A DNA stretch of 64,000 bases from Rhodothermales bacterium (GCA_028278205.1 JANQES010000029.1:1-64000); one strand, 5' to 3'. Counted from the first letter of the stretch, positions 1-7,978 are shown. Notes: generated by a model from the sequence alone, not told the origin. Program-made: numbers and translations.

Positions 1-72
1 CGCGTGTTGAGAAAGAGTGACCGCTGGGACAACGTCGTTGAGCTAGCCAAAGCCAGAAAACTAGCCGCTTGA
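1..72 (+). CDS. C-terminal end of an unidentified protein (partial)
   Basis: Frame 1 is open from the window edge to a TGA at 70-72 and gives 23 residues containing WDNVVELAKARKLAA, which has the look of an amphipathic C-terminal helix. The gene begins outside the window, so no family can be assigned. It lies about 85 bp upstream of yidD on the same strand. The call rests only on an open frame and plausible composition; it could be chance. Confidence 0.35.
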   Translation, partial: RVLRKSDRWDNVVELAKARKLAA

Positions 73-156
73 CAACCTACAAATTGTCGTGCGCCCCAAC
101 TAAAACACTATAACACCCAGAACGCCAGGTCGTTGACGGTACGAACGAGAGATCCT

Positions 157-471
157 ATGCTTCGGTGGTTGACACACCTTCCACGGCGAGTGCTTCAGGG
201 GCTGGTGCGGGCGTATCAACTCGTCATCTCGCCCCACCTGCCGTCGAGTTGCCGGTATACGCCGTCGTGTTCGAATTACGCGATGGAGGCGTTGCAAAAG
301 TACGGCGCTGTCAAAGGCACAATCCTGGCCGTCTGGCGGGTGCTGCGGTGCCATCCGTGGGCGCCTCACGGCTACGACCCGCCGCGCTGGTTCGGCGAAC
401 CGCGTCCTCCGCATCCGCTAGACAAACCTCACGAAGAGCACCCCCACGTCGAAGAACACACCCACGCATGA
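157..471 (+). CDS. yidD: Membrane protein insertion efficiency factor YidD
   Basis: YidD is a small membrane-associated protein that assists the YidC/Sec insertion machinery. The protein carries the family signature: a start rich in hydrophobic and basic residues, [11 protein letters not shown], then [15 protein letters not shown] with its cysteines, and [16 protein letters not shown] near the end. I start at the ATG at 157 (MLRWLTHLP); an in-frame TTG at 133 would add eight residues. After the conserved core there is a His/Glu/Pro-rich tail of about 25 residues, part of which lies in a 30-bp direct repeat shared with the next gene. The stop overlaps the following ATG (ATGA). It is not beside rpmH/rnpA/oxaA, the usual neighbours, within this window. 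Confidence 0.9.
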   Translation: MLRWLTHLPRRVLQGLVRAYQLVISPHLPSSCRYTPSCSNYAMEALQKYGAVKGTILAVWRVLRCHPWAPHGYDPPRWFGEPRPPHPLDKPHEEHPHVEEHTHA

Positions 472-548
472 GCCACGAAGCCGACCACTCCGACGACGCC
501 TCTCGGCCTCCCCTCCCACGAAGAGCACACCCACGCATGAGCCACGAA
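450..548 (+). repeat. 30-bp direct repeat duplicating the yidD/moaB junction
   Basis: Positions 450-479 and 519-548 are the same 30 bases with one difference (A/G at the seventh base). Each copy contains an ATG plus MSHE codons, so the moaB-like gene has two in-frame starts 69 bp apart, at 468 and 537. The first ATG overlaps the yidD stop. This looks like a local tandem duplication that moved the start of the downstream gene. Confidence 0.75.
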
Positions 549-1052
549 ACCCACCACGCCGAAGCCGACGCCTACGCCAAACTCCGCTGCGCCGTCATCA
601 CCGTCAGCGACACCCGCACCGAAGAAACCGACCGAAGCGGCGGCCTCATGCGGGTACGTCTCGAAAAAGCCGGTCACGAAACCGTCATCTACCGCATCGT
701 CCCCGACAACCCGGCGGTCATCAAAGACGCCATGCAAAAGCTGGCCGGCAACGTAGACGTGGTGCTCTTCAACGGCGGCACCGGCATCAGCCGGCGCGAC
801 CGCACCTTCGAGGCCGTCTCGTCGTTGTTGGAGAAAGAGTTGCCCGGCTTCGGTGAGTTGTTTCGGATGCTCTCGTATCAGGAGATCGGCGCCGCCGCGA
901 TGCTCTCGCGCGCCACCGCCGGTGTCTACAAAGACACGCTCTTCTTCTCGACACCCGGCTCGCTCAACGCCGTCAAACTCGCCCTCGACAAGCTGATCAT
1001 CCCCGAACTCAAACACCTCGTCTGGGAGATCGTCAAGCAGCAAAAAGGCTAA
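468..1052 (+). CDS. moaB: MoaB/Mog-type molybdopterin biosynthesis protein
   Basis: The MogA/MoaB fold binds molybdopterin and, in adenylyltransferase members, activates it for metal insertion. Visible motifs are [11 protein letters not shown] near residue 41, [11 protein letters not shown] at 101-111 (the GGTG loop that contacts the pterin) and an FSTPGS loop late in the protein. From the ATG at 468 (overlapping the yidD stop) the protein is 194 residues; from the duplicated ATG at 537 it is 171, closer to the family norm. The first 23 residues are low-complexity and sit in the duplicated segment, so the real start may be 537. The last 20 codons recur as a 64-bp repeat at 1664-1727, downstream of the next two small genes. 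No other molybdenum cofactor genes are nearby. Confidence 0.85.
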   Translation: MSHEADHSDDASRPPLPRRAHPRMSHETHHAEADAYAKLRCAVITVSDTRTEETDRSGGLMRVRLEKAGHETVIYRIVPDNPAVIKDAMQKLAGNVDVVLFNGGTGISRRDRTFEAVSSLLEKELPGFGELFRMLSYQEIGAAAMLSRATAGVYKDTLFFSTPGSLNAVKLALDKLIIPELKHLVWEIVKQQKG

Positions 1053-1100
1053 TCGGGACATTACTGCGACCTGTGTGTCGCAAATCTCTCAACATCGCGC

Positions 1101-1433
1101 ATGAAGCTCCCTCACCCGTCGCAAGCGGTCGTTGACATCCGCAAACTGCGCGATTATTGTCTCGATCCCAACCATCCGCGAGGACGCCATAAAGCACACG
1201 TTTTTGCCTCGGCGTTGGGCCTGACAAAGCAAGACGCTCCGATACTTCAACAAAAGCTACTGGACGTAGTCTACACCCACGAAGCCGTACGCACCAATGA
1301 AGACGCGTATGGCATTCGGTATCAGATAGATTTTGAAATGGAAAGCGAGACAGGACGCGCAACCATTCGCAGCACCTGGATCGTGCGGCAAGGAGAGGCG
1401 TTTGCTAGATTGGTAACCTGTTTCGTTCTATAG
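1101..1433 (+). CDS. DUF6883-like small protein
   Basis: A 110-residue protein containing LRDYCLDPNHPRGRHKAHVFASALGL, the pattern I associate with DUF6883 (a lysine/arginine start, 'P-x-H-P-x-G-x-H-K' and a later conserved half ending in a hydrophobic strand, here FARLVTCFVL). The molecular function of the family is unknown to me. Such proteins are often found next to DUF4926 proteins, as here, 14 bp upstream of the partner, which suggests a two-gene module (toxin-antitoxin-like roles are a guess). It lies inside the segment flanked by duplicated moaB ends and is lower in GC than its neighbours. Confidence 0.65.
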   Translation: MKLPHPSQAVVDIRKLRDYCLDPNHPRGRHKAHVFASALGLTKQDAPILQQKLLDVVYTHEAVRTNEDAYGIRYQIDFEMESETGRATIRSTWIVRQGEAFARLVTCFVL

Positions 1434-1447
1434 AAACCCCTGTTGAC

Positions 1448-1678
1448 ATGGCTGAGGAAATACAGTTACTCGACGTAGTCGCTCTGACAAACGATGTGCC
1501 GGAACACGGCCTGTACCGGGGTCAAGTAGGCACCCTGGTTGAGGAGCTTGCGCCGGATGTTTACGAAGTGGATTTCAGCGACACCAATGGACGGACGTAC
1601 GCCCTGGCCCCCATCCACGTTAGCCAATGTCTGAAACTGCACTTTCACCCCGCCCCGGCAACCCCCTCAACAAGCTGA
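1448..1678 (+). CDS. DUF4926-like small protein
   Basis: A 76-residue protein whose core, LLDVVALTNDVPEHGLYRGQVGTLVEEL followed by YEVDFSDTNGRTYALAPI, matches the short SH3-like DUF4926 family. Function is unknown; members are frequently coupled to DUF6883-like genes. The last dozen codons run into the repeated moaB 3' segment (from 1664), so its natural C-terminus was probably altered when the cassette joined the repeat: the tail FHPAPATPSTS is atypical. Confidence 0.65.
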   Translation: MAEEIQLLDVVALTNDVPEHGLYRGQVGTLVEELAPDVYEVDFSDTNGRTYALAPIHVSQCLKLHFHPAPATPSTS

Positions 1679-1787
1679 TCATCCCCGAACTCAAACACCT
1701 CGTCTGGGAGATCGTCAAGCAGCAAAAGGGATAATTCGTGTGATCTTTCTGTGAATGCAACCTTCGAAACGCTGCTGCCGTAGCGTA

Positions 1788-1871
1788 TTTTGGTTTGTAT
1801 CGCAAACCAGTCCTTGACAGAGACCATTTTATTTTGTATTGTCAGGACAAGGTTTGCAATACAAACCAAAA
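1788..1871. promoter_or_regulatory. Long palindrome enclosing a consensus-like promoter
   Basis: Arms at 1788-1808 and 1851-1871 are 21-bp inverted repeats with one mismatch (core GGTTTGTAT/ATACAAACC). Between them is TTGACA at 1814-1819 and TATTGT at 1837-1842, spaced by exactly 17 bp, reading toward the membrane-protein/regulator operon that starts at 1913. The geometry of a promoter inside a large operator suggests auto-repression by the winged-helix protein encoded at the end of the operon. The binding partner is inference. Confidence 0.6.
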
Positions 1872-1912
1872 ATCAAAACAAACCAGACACTCACCCAAAC
1901 CGGACATAGACC

Positions 1913-2536
1913 ATGAACGATCAGCTTGCTCGCATCCGCTATGTCACGGCGAACTTCGACATGCTCCAGGGCCTTCGCAGCCTGCCGCTGGGAATCCTCT
2001 TCCTGCTCTACACCGGAGGCATCGCCGGATGGATCCCGCTCTTTGACCCCAGGAACGGCTCCATGTTGGACGCCGTCGTGATCGCCCTCGGCTTCGGGCT
2101 CTACTGGTGGATCGGCGAATATTACAAGCGGCGCTTTGGCCAGGTCGAGCGCGACGGGTCGCGTTCCTGGAAGTGTGTGCTTTCCGTCGTCACCATGCTC
2201 ATCGCCATCTACATCGACGGTACAGGATTGCTGCCGGTGAGCACACTCAGCCTGTGCATGGGCGCGTGGTTTCTCTGGTTGTACGTCGACTGGAAGGCGC
2301 GCATCCATTATCTGGTGATCGGCTTCGCTATTGCGGTGATGGGCCTGCTGCCGCTGATCTCGTCGGCGGGTATGGATCCGAGGCGGTTGCAGGAAAGCGG
2401 CGGCGCTCTGTTCTACGCGGCCCTGGGCCTCGGCGTCATCATCGGCGGCCTGCTCGATCACCGGCTGCTGGCCAAAACGCTTCCGCCCGCTCCCCAGGAG
2501 AACTCGAACGAACTCAACCTGTCAACGGAATCATGA
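1913..2536 (+). CDS. Polytopic membrane protein, first gene of a regulator operon
   Basis: A 207-residue protein with about six hydrophobic helices, beginning MNDQLARIRYVTANFDMLQGL. I do not recognise a named family. The next gene is a distant paralogue: both start with an 'IRYVTANF...LQGL' segment, have 'YYKRRFGQVER' or 'YYRRRYGQVER' in the middle and end near 'HHRLL/DHRLL'. The pair precedes a winged-helix regulator with ATGA-type overlaps, an arrangement I associate with HTH_34-type regulators and their membrane partners. The start is fixed by the ATG 42 bp after the palindromic promoter. Substrate or signal is unknown. Confidence 0.75.
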   Translation: MNDQLARIRYVTANFDMLQGLRSLPLGILFLLYTGGIAGWIPLFDPRNGSMLDAVVIALGFGLYWWIGEYYKRRFGQVERDGSRSWKCVLSVVTMLIAIYIDGTGLLPVSTLSLCMGAWFLWLYVDWKARIHYLVIGFAIAVMGLLPLISSAGMDPRRLQESGGALFYAALGLGVIIGGLLDHRLLAKTLPPAPQENSNELNLSTES

Positions 2537-3192
2537 CTGCCGATTTTGATCATATTCGCTACGTCACGGCCAATTTCCACGGTTTGCAAGGCCTGAAGCT
2601 CATCCCGTTCTGGCTGTATCTGTGGATCGATGCGGCGCTGACGTTTGCCGGTCTTCAGAACGCGTGGGTGCTCGACCACGGCGTTGCCCTGCGCCTCGGC
2701 GCGGTCGTCGTCCTGGGATCGCTCTACGGGTTGATCACGCTCTACTATCGCCGCCGTTACGGGCAGGTGGAGCGGCTCAATGCCACCACCGGCGAGAAGA
2801 TGTTCTGGGTGATGACGTGGATGCTCGTGGGCGCCGGCCTGGTGGTGTACTTCCTGACGTCGTGGGGGCGGGGCATGATTGAAAATGGGAGGCTCGCCAC
2901 GCCGTTCAACGTCATCATCTTGCTGATGGCCTGGCTGCTGGCGTTGCGCTTCACCACGCATCGTCAAACGTCCGTCGATCCGCTCTCGGTCTTGCTCGGC
3001 ATGGGGATGGGCGGCCTGGCGCTGGTGGCGCTGGTCTTTGAGGTCACGGCGCTCGGACCGTATCGCGCGGTGCCCGGCGCCATCGCCTACGTGCTCCTCG
3101 GCGGGGCGACGCTGCTCGTCGGCGCGTGGCATCACAGATTGCTCACCAAGGCGTTCGGGGCGTTCCCGACGGAGGAAGAAAGCCATGCCTGA
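2533..3192 (+). CDS. Polytopic membrane protein, paralogue of the preceding gene
   Basis: A 219-residue membrane protein starting at the ATG that overlaps the previous stop (ATGA). The N-terminus MTADFDHIRYVTANFHGLQGL and the internal YYRRRYGQVERL repeat the pattern of the gene before it, pointing to tandem duplication and divergence. Hydrophobic stretches suggest five to six membrane passes. Its stop overlaps the regulator ATG by eight bases, so the three genes should be translationally coupled. The function is not recognisable from sequence; a two-subunit membrane complex sensed or controlled by the regulator is a reasonable guess. Confidence 0.7.
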   Translation: MTADFDHIRYVTANFHGLQGLKLIPFWLYLWIDAALTFAGLQNAWVLDHGVALRLGAVVVLGSLYGLITLYYRRRYGQVERLNATTGEKMFWVMTWMLVGAGLVVYFLTSWGRGMIENGRLATPFNVIILLMAWLLALRFTTHRQTSVDPLSVLLGMGMGGLALVALVFEVTALGPYRAVPGAIAYVLLGGATLLVGAWHHRLLTKAFGAFPTEEESHA

Positions 3193-3508
3193 ACCGTTCG
3201 AAGAGATCGCCGGGCTCGATAAGCTGATCCATGAGCCGGCTCGCCTGGCTATCCTGACGGCGCTTTCGGCCTGCCGCAAAGCAGACTTCCTCTACCTCCA
3301 ACGCCTCACCGGCCTGACCAAGGGCAACCTGTCGAGCCATATGGCCAAGCTGGAGGAAGCCGGGCTGGTGGTGATCACCAAGCAGTTCGAGGGCAAAAAA
3401 CCCGTCACCTACCTGCAACTGACTACGGTGGGCCGCAGCGCCGTCGAGCAACACTGGAAAAAGCTCGAAGCCCTCCGCAACGGCTCGCAACAATGGTCAC
3501 AAGACTGA
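3185..3508 (+). CDS. Winged-helix transcriptional regulator (HTH_34/MarR-like)
   Basis: A 107-residue one-domain DNA-binding protein. The helix-turn-helix is in LIHEPARLAILTAL ... FLYLQRLTGLTKGNLSSHMAKLEEAGLV, and the wing follows as FEGKKPVTYLQLTTVGRSA. This pattern is typical of the compact HTH_34/ArsR-like group, which often controls its own operon. It is the third gene of the unit that begins at 1913 and overlaps its neighbour by eight bases (ATGCCTGA). The palindrome over the operon promoter at 1788-1871 is the obvious candidate operator. Ligand unknown; no metal-binding cysteines are visible. Confidence 0.8.
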   Translation: MPEPFEEIAGLDKLIHEPARLAILTALSACRKADFLYLQRLTGLTKGNLSSHMAKLEEAGLVVITKQFEGKKPVTYLQLTTVGRSAVEQHWKKLEALRNGSQQWSQD

Positions 3509-3510
3509 TC

Positions 3511-3569
3511 GATTTTGGATTTTAGATTTATGAATCCAATCCGAAATCCAAAATCTGAAATCCAAAATA
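3511..3569. repeat. Heptad short-tandem-repeat hairpin (CCAAAAT family)
   Basis: Left arm of GATTTTGG-like heptads at 3511-3528 and right arm of CCAAAAT-like heptads at 3534-3569 form an imperfect hairpin between the regulator and gdhA. The same unit recurs at 9900-9923, 30498-30602, 38499-38580, 41511-41580 and 42611-42692. Confidence 0.75.
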
Positions 3570-3650
3570 CGAACATTCCAGCGGGATGAGCTTTGAAGAG
3601 GCGCTTCTGCCCGGAAGCGCTTTCGAAATCAACCCATTCCCCTCTCAGGT

Positions 3651-4958
3651 ATGCCGTACAAACGCAACGTCCGCGCCCGCGCCGTCTATCAGGAGCCGGC
3701 GCCCATCCTCGACCAGGAAAACCCGTTCCAGTCGATGATGGAACGGTTTGACATTGCCGCCGAGATCCTGGAACTCGACCCCAACTTCTACGAATATCTC
3801 TGCACGCCCGCACGCATCTTTATCACCGCCGTGCCGGTGGCGATGGACGACGGGCGGCTGCGGGTCTTCCAGGGGATCCGCGTCATTCACAACGAAGTGC
3901 TCGGCCCGTCGAAGGGCGGCATTCGCTATGCCCCGGACGTGACGGTCGATGAGGTGAAGGCGCTGGCGGCCTGGATGACGTGGAAATGCGCCGTCGTGGA
4001 TGTGCCGTTCGGCGGGGCCAAAGGCGGCGTCATCTGCAACCCGCGTTCGATGAGCGACGGCGAACTCGAACGCCTCACACGCCGCTACACCGCCAACCTG
4101 ATCGACGTCTTCGGCCCGGAACGCGACATCCCTGCGCCGGACATGAACACCAACGAGCAGATCATGGCGTGGATCCTCGACACGTATTCGGCCCACGCCC
4201 GCCGCACGGCCAGCGCCGTCGTCACCGGCAAGCCGATCTTGCTGGGCGGCTCGCAGGGACGCACCGAGGCCACCGGACGCGGCGTGATGACCGTCACGCT
4301 CGGCGCGATGGATCGCCTGGGGTTGCGCCCCTCGCAATGTTCGGTGGCCGTCCAGGGCTTCGGCAACGTCGGGTCGATTGCAGCCAAACTGCTGGCCGAG
4401 CAAGGCTGCAAGATCGTCGCCGTCAGCGACATCTCCGGCGGGTACTATAACGCCGACGGCCTCGACCTCCAGGCGGCGATGGACTATGCCGCCGCCAACC
4501 AACGGACACTCGAAGGCTTTCAAGGGGCCGAGCCCATCTCGAACGAAGAATTGCTGACGCTCGACGTGGACGTGCTCGTGCCGGCGGCCAAAGAAGACCA
4601 GATCACCCAGGACATCGCCCCGTACGTGAAGGCGAAGATCATCTCCGAAGGCGCCAACGGCCCCACCACGCCCGTCGCCGATGAGATCCTCAACGAGAAG
4701 GGCGTGCTCGTCATCCCGGATATCCTGGCCAATGCCGGCGGTGTGACGGTTTCGTATTTCGAATGGGTGCAAGACCGCCAGGGCTATTTCTGGACGCTCG
4801 ACCGCGTCAACCGGCGCCTCGACCGCATCATGCGCAGGGCCTTCGACAACGTCTACGCCGCCTCGCAAAAATACGACGTGCCGATGCGCATCGGCGCCTA
4901 CGTGCTGGCCATCGACAAGGTCGCCAGCGCCTTGCGGATGCGGGGGATCTATGCGTGA
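3651..4958 (+). CDS. gdhA: Glutamate dehydrogenase
   Basis: Catalyses reversible oxidative deamination of glutamate to 2-oxoglutarate and ammonia, linking carbon and nitrogen metabolism. The 435-residue length fits the hexameric bacterial class. GPSKGGIRY at 85-93 and GGAKGGV at 121-127 (catalytic lysine about 124) form the glutamate site, PAPDMNTNE follows, and the NAD(P)-binding Rossmann turn is GFGNVGS in the second half. The C-terminal helix [16 protein letters not shown] is also typical. ATG at 3651 is preceded by only a weak ribosome site. Cofactor preference cannot be read reliably. It stands alone, with a heptad-repeat hairpin upstream and an unrelated secreted protein downstream. Confidence 0.95.
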   Translation: MPYKRNVRARAVYQEPAPILDQENPFQSMMERFDIAAEILELDPNFYEYLCTPARIFITAVPVAMDDGRLRVFQGIRVIHNEVLGPSKGGIRYAPDVTVDEVKALAAWMTWKCAVVDVPFGGAKGGVICNPRSMSDGELERLTRRYTANLIDVFGPERDIPAPDMNTNEQIMAWILDTYSAHARRTASAVVTGKPILLGGSQGRTEATGRGVMTVTLGAMDRLGLRPSQCSVAVQGFGNVGSIAAKLLAEQGCKIVAVSDISGGYYNADGLDLQAAMDYAAANQRTLEGFQGAEPISNEELLTLDVDVLVPAAKEDQITQDIAPYVKAKIISEGANGPTTPVADEILNEKGVLVIPDILANAGGVTVSYFEWVQDRQGYFWTLDRVNRRLDRIMRRAFDNVYAASQKYDVPMRIGAYVLAIDKVASALRMRGIYA

Positions 4959-5001
4959 GGGTTGCGGGTTTTTAAGCAGCCAGTAAAACCGAAACAAACC
5001 C

Positions 5002-5616
5002 ATGACGTGGATGCGCGCTCTGGTGGTGCTTGTGTGCCTTGCTCCGGCGTGCGGGGTTGCCGCGCGCGCGCAGCCGGCACCGACCAACCTGGAAGCCTAC
5101 CAGATGCTGGCGGTGCGGTGCCTGGCCCAGGCGCCGGACACGGCCCGGGTGCTCGTGCTCGATGCCCCGGCGCTCATGCCCTATCTGCGCGCGGCCCTCG
5201 CCGAGACGTGGCGCCGTGACGAGCGCGCGCTCTTCCTCGCCGACACGTCGTTCCAGGCTGCCGGGCCGCCGCCGCCCCGGCTCGTCTATACCATCGAAGA
5301 GGCCCGCGTGGACTATGCGCGCGCCCGGCGCAAACACCTCGACCGAACCGTCACGCTGGCCCTGCGCTATACCTTCGCAGCGGCGAACGGACGCCTGCTC
5401 GGCGAAGACCGCTGCCGCGAAACCTTCACCGACACGATCCGCCGTTCTGACCGCGCCGGCCTCGAATCGGAAGCCTTTCCTGAAACACAAGGCGAAGCGC
5501 CCCGGGCCGGCTGGATGCGCCGCTATCTCGAACCCACCGTGCTCGCCGCCGCCACGGCCATCACGGTCTACCTCTTCTTCAACCTCCGCAGCGACCGCTC
5601 CGACGACGGCGTGTAA
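5002..5616 (+). CDS. Secreted or envelope protein of unknown function
   Basis: A 204-residue protein with a signal peptide (MTWMRALVVLVCLAPACGVAARA, cleavage after about residue 23) and a second hydrophobic segment near the C-terminus (LEPTVLAAATAITVYLFFNL) followed by a short charged tail RSDRSDDGV. That layout would leave the middle of the protein in the periplasm, anchored at the inner membrane. No family was recognised. It starts 43 bp after gdhA on the same strand and may be cotranscribed with it. Confidence 0.65.
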   Translation: MTWMRALVVLVCLAPACGVAARAQPAPTNLEAYQMLAVRCLAQAPDTARVLVLDAPALMPYLRAALAETWRRDERALFLADTSFQAAGPPPPRLVYTIEEARVDYARARRKHLDRTVTLALRYTFAAANGRLLGEDRCRETFTDTIRRSDRAGLESEAFPETQGEAPRAGWMRRYLEPTVLAAATAITVYLFFNLRSDRSDDGV

Positions 5617-5671
5617 GCCGAACCCTGACCCTTGAAATCGCGTCAGGTATGATCCTTGATTGGATGTCAAG

Positions 5672-6112
5672 CCGCGCCGCGCATCGAGATCGACGCCCAC
5701 AAGAAGGACGGCAGCGTGCAGTGTTGCGTCCGCGACAACGGCATCGGCATCGACCCGCGCTATCACGATAAGATCTTCGGCCTGTTCGATCAGTTAGAGA
5801 CTGTTTGGTAAGTCAGTCCGCAGGCGAGCACGAGGGCTTTTCGATTCAGCGACGGACGACTTTTGAGGCGCGTAGCAGCGTTACGGGCCGAAAAAGCGGG
5901 CGTCGATGGATCGAAAAGAACCGTGCGCAGCCCGGAATGACTTACCAAACCGTCTCTTAGATCCCCACGTCGAGGGCACGGGCATCGGGCTGTCGTTGGT
6001 GCGGCGGATTGTGGAGCGTCATGAGGGGACGATCTGGGTCGAGTCTAAGGACGAGGGAACCGGCAGCACGTTCTGCTTTACACTACCTTGCAACCAGATT
6101 GCAAGGATGTGA
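5672..6112 (+). pseudogene. Histidine kinase remnant (HATPase domain) interrupted by a MITE
   Basis: Two blocks of a GHKL ATPase domain lie either side of an inserted element. Up to 5796 the translation gives the N/G1 boxes (VRDNGIGIDPRYHDKIFGLFDQL); from 5957 it resumes with [30 protein letters not shown] and ends at a TGA at 6110-6112. Removing 5797-5956 plus one TTA copy joins the blocks in frame as [12 protein letters not shown], so the insertion is what broke the gene. The N-terminal kinase part is also gone, so the locus was already, or later became, a fragment. The intact response regulator at 6239 may be its orphaned partner. Confidence 0.85.
5797..5956. mobile_element. 160-bp MITE with IS5-like ends and TTA target duplication
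   Basis: Ends are inverted repeats of about 25 bp beginning GAGACTGTTTGGTAAGTCA (left) and, reverse-complemented, GAGACGGTTTGGTAAGTCA (right). The element is flanked by TTA at 5794-5796 and 5957-5959. No reading frame is inside. GAGAC-starting ends with a 3-bp TNA duplication are characteristic of part of the IS5 family, so a full-length IS5-type transposase elsewhere in the genome is the expected helper. Confidence 0.85.
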
Positions 6113-6238
6113 TTTACTGGTATAAGTTTAACGAGACGGTTTATCTTTATCCGTAAACGCGTAATTTCCCAGGTCGTTAAGAACGCGACGTCTATACCCC
6201 TTCGCTAAACTAACCACAGTATGGAGCTTTGACAGAGT

Positions 6239-6697
6239 ATGCCCGTCAAACCAATGCGCGGTGAGCCTTTTACGATCTTGCTTGTCGAGGACAACCCGGC
6301 CCACGCCGAACTGGTGCTGCGCAGCTTTGAAGACCACCGCGTAGCCAATAAGATCATCCATCTCTCTGATGGCGAAAGCGCTCTCGACTACCTCTTCCGC
6401 CGCGGCCCGCACGCCGATCCCAAGCAGAGCCCGCGGCCTCATGTTATTTTGTTAGATTTGCGCCTGCCTCGCATGGACGGTCTGGAAGTACTCAAAGAGA
6501 TCCGCACCTCCGACGAACTGCACACGCTGCCGGTGGTGATCCTGACGACCTCCGAGGCCGAACGCGACGTAGCCAAGGCCTACGAACAGCACACGAACAG
6601 TTATGTCGTCAAACCGTTGGACTTCGAAGGCTTTACTGCGTTGATGGAAGATCTGGGCTTTTACTGGCTGGGCTGGAACTATTACCCCTGGTCGTGA
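6239..6697 (+). CDS. CheY-like response regulator (Rcp1 type)
   Basis: A stand-alone receiver domain of 152 residues. ILLVEDNPAHAELVLRSF supplies the acidic pair, D73 in ILLDLRLPRMDG is the phosphorylation site, TTSEAERD contains the conserved threonine and YVVKPLDFEGF the lysine. Receivers of this subtype usually act in phosphorelays with bacteriophytochrome-like or other hybrid kinases rather than on DNA. Upstream is the remnant of a histidine kinase and downstream an intact REC-kinase, so it probably now talks to the latter. An unusually perfect 28-bp palindrome follows the stop. Confidence 0.9.
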   Translation: MPVKPMRGEPFTILLVEDNPAHAELVLRSFEDHRVANKIIHLSDGESALDYLFRRGPHADPKQSPRPHVILLDLRLPRMDGLEVLKEIRTSDELHTLPVVILTTSEAERDVAKAYEQHTNSYVVKPLDFEGFTALMEDLGFYWLGWNYYPWS

Positions 6698-6702
6698 GCG
6701 TA

Positions 6703-6760
6703 ATGAATTTTGACGGTTTTCGTTGATGCCACGGCATCAACGAAAACCGTCAAAATTCAT
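6703..6760. repeat. Perfect 28-bp palindrome with ATGAATTTTGAC ends
   Basis: Positions 6703-6730 and 6733-6760 are exact inverted repeats separated by two bases. The element fills the gap between the response regulator and the AAGGAG ribosome site of the next gene. Its ends (ATGAATTTTGAC / GTCAAAATTCAT) are the same as those of two longer elements at 62228-62315 and 62350-62432, so it is a member of a dispersed family and not simply a local terminator, although as RNA it would form a very stable hairpin. Confidence 0.8.
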
Positions 6761-6772
6761 AAGGAGAGTGTT

Positions 6773-7978
6773 ATGAGTAGCATGAATGGGAAGGACTTGT
6801 GCATTCTGCTGGTCGAAGACGAAGTGGCGCACGCCGAACTCATCCGCCGGGCTTTTTCGGCGCGGGATCAGACCGTCACGCTGATCGTGGCGCCCAACCT
6901 CAAACAGGCGCGCGCCAGCCTGACCGAGGCCATGCCCGATCTGGTGATCTCGGACCTGCGCCTGCCCGACGGCGACGGCGTCGAACTCTTGCCGGCAGAC
7001 CGAAGCCCGTCGCCCTTTCCTGTGGTGATCATGACCAGCCACGGCGACGAGCAGGTGGCCGTCGAGGCGATGAAAGCCGGCGCGCTCGACTACGTGGTCA
7101 AGACCGAAGCGACGCTGGCCCAGATGCCGCGCATCGCCGAGCGCGCCCTCCGCGAATGGGGGCACATCACCGAACGACGACGCGCCGAGGAAACAGCCCG
7201 CCAGGCTCAGGAAAACCTCCTGCGCCAGCAACAACGCGAGAAAGAGCACATCGAGCAAGAACTCAAAAAGGCCAAGCGCAAACTCATACGCCAGACGCGG
7301 CTGGCCACGATCGGGCAGGTGGCCGCCAGCATCGCCCATGAGCTACGCAACCCGCTCGGCGCCGTGCGCAATGCCAACTATTACCTCCAACGCCGCCTGC
7401 CCAGCGGAGACACCAAGTGGGCCGAATATCTCAGCATCATCGAACGCGAGATCGGCACTGCCGAGCGGATCATCAGCACGCTGCTGGAGATGAGCCGGGC
7501 CAAAGAGCCTACGGTGCAGAGCGTCGATCTCGATGAGGCCGTCCGTAAAGCCTTCGACCGGATCGAAGACACCGACGGCATCGGCCTGCGCTGCACGCTC
7601 AACCCCGACCCGTTCGTCGTCAAAGCCGATCCGGAGCAGTTTCAGCAGGTGCTCGTCAACCTGCTCACCAATGCCGTGCAGGCCATGGACGGCGACGGGC
7701 ACATCGACGTGACGGCGGCCCCCCACGAGGACTTCGACACCATCCTGATTCAGGATAACGGGCCGGGCATCGCCGAGGATGTACGAGATGAGATCTTCGA
7801 ACCGTTATTTACAACCAAGGCCAAAGGCACCGGGCTAGGGCTGGCTATCTGCCGCCAACTCGTCGAACGACACGGCGGCACGCTCGACCTCGTCGAGGCC
7901 GATACCGGCGGCGCTACGTTTTGCATCCGCCTGCCCCGGCAAAACATCGAAGCTCTGGAGACCGCGCGGCAGGGCTAG
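6773..7978 (+). CDS. Hybrid sensor: receiver domain plus histidine kinase
   Basis: A 401-residue cytosolic protein. Residues 10-125 are a receiver (LLVEDE, phospho-acceptor D61 in ISDLRLPDGDG, lysine in DYVVKTEA). A coiled coil (about 130-172) links it to HisKA with H189 in ASIAHELRNPLG, then an HATPase domain with NLLTNAVQA, DNGPGI and GTGLGLAI. No membrane segment is present, so the input is phosphorylation of its own receiver, typical of phosphorelay intermediates. I start at the ATG at 6773 because AAGGAG lies seven bases upstream; the longer frame would run into the palindrome. The gene lies next to a single-domain receiver. Confidence 0.9.
   Translation: MSSMNGKDLCILLVEDEVAHAELIRRAFSARDQTVTLIVAPNLKQARASLTEAMPDLVISDLRLPDGDGVELLPADRSPSPFPVVIMTSHGDEQVAVEAMKAGALDYVVKTEATLAQMPRIAERALREWGHITERRRAEETARQAQENLLRQQQREKEHIEQELKKAKRKLIRQTRLATIGQVAASIAHELRNPLGAVRNANYYLQRRLPSGDTKWAEYLSIIEREIGTAERIISTLLEMSRAKEPTVQSVDLDEAVRKAFDRIEDTDGIGLRCTLNPDPFVVKADPEQFQQVLVNLLTNAVQAMDGDGHIDVTAAPHEDFDTILIQDNGPGIAEDVRDEIFEPLFTTKAKGTGLGLAICRQLVERHGGTLDLVEADTGGATFCIRLPRQNIEALETARQG

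Larger units (their letters stand above)
982..1727. mobile_element. Small cassette flanked by a direct repeat of the moaB 3' end
   Basis: The 64 bases at 982-1045, coding for the C-terminus of the MoaB-like protein, reappear at 1664-1727 with a single mismatch (987 G, 1669 A). Between the copies lie two small genes (DUF6883-like and DUF4926-like) and nothing else, a unit of 682 bp. A piece of gene 3' end repeated on the far side of inserted genes is what site-specific integration into a gene end leaves. No integrase is present, so acquisition by homologous or illegitimate recombination is equally possible. Confidence 0.6.
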
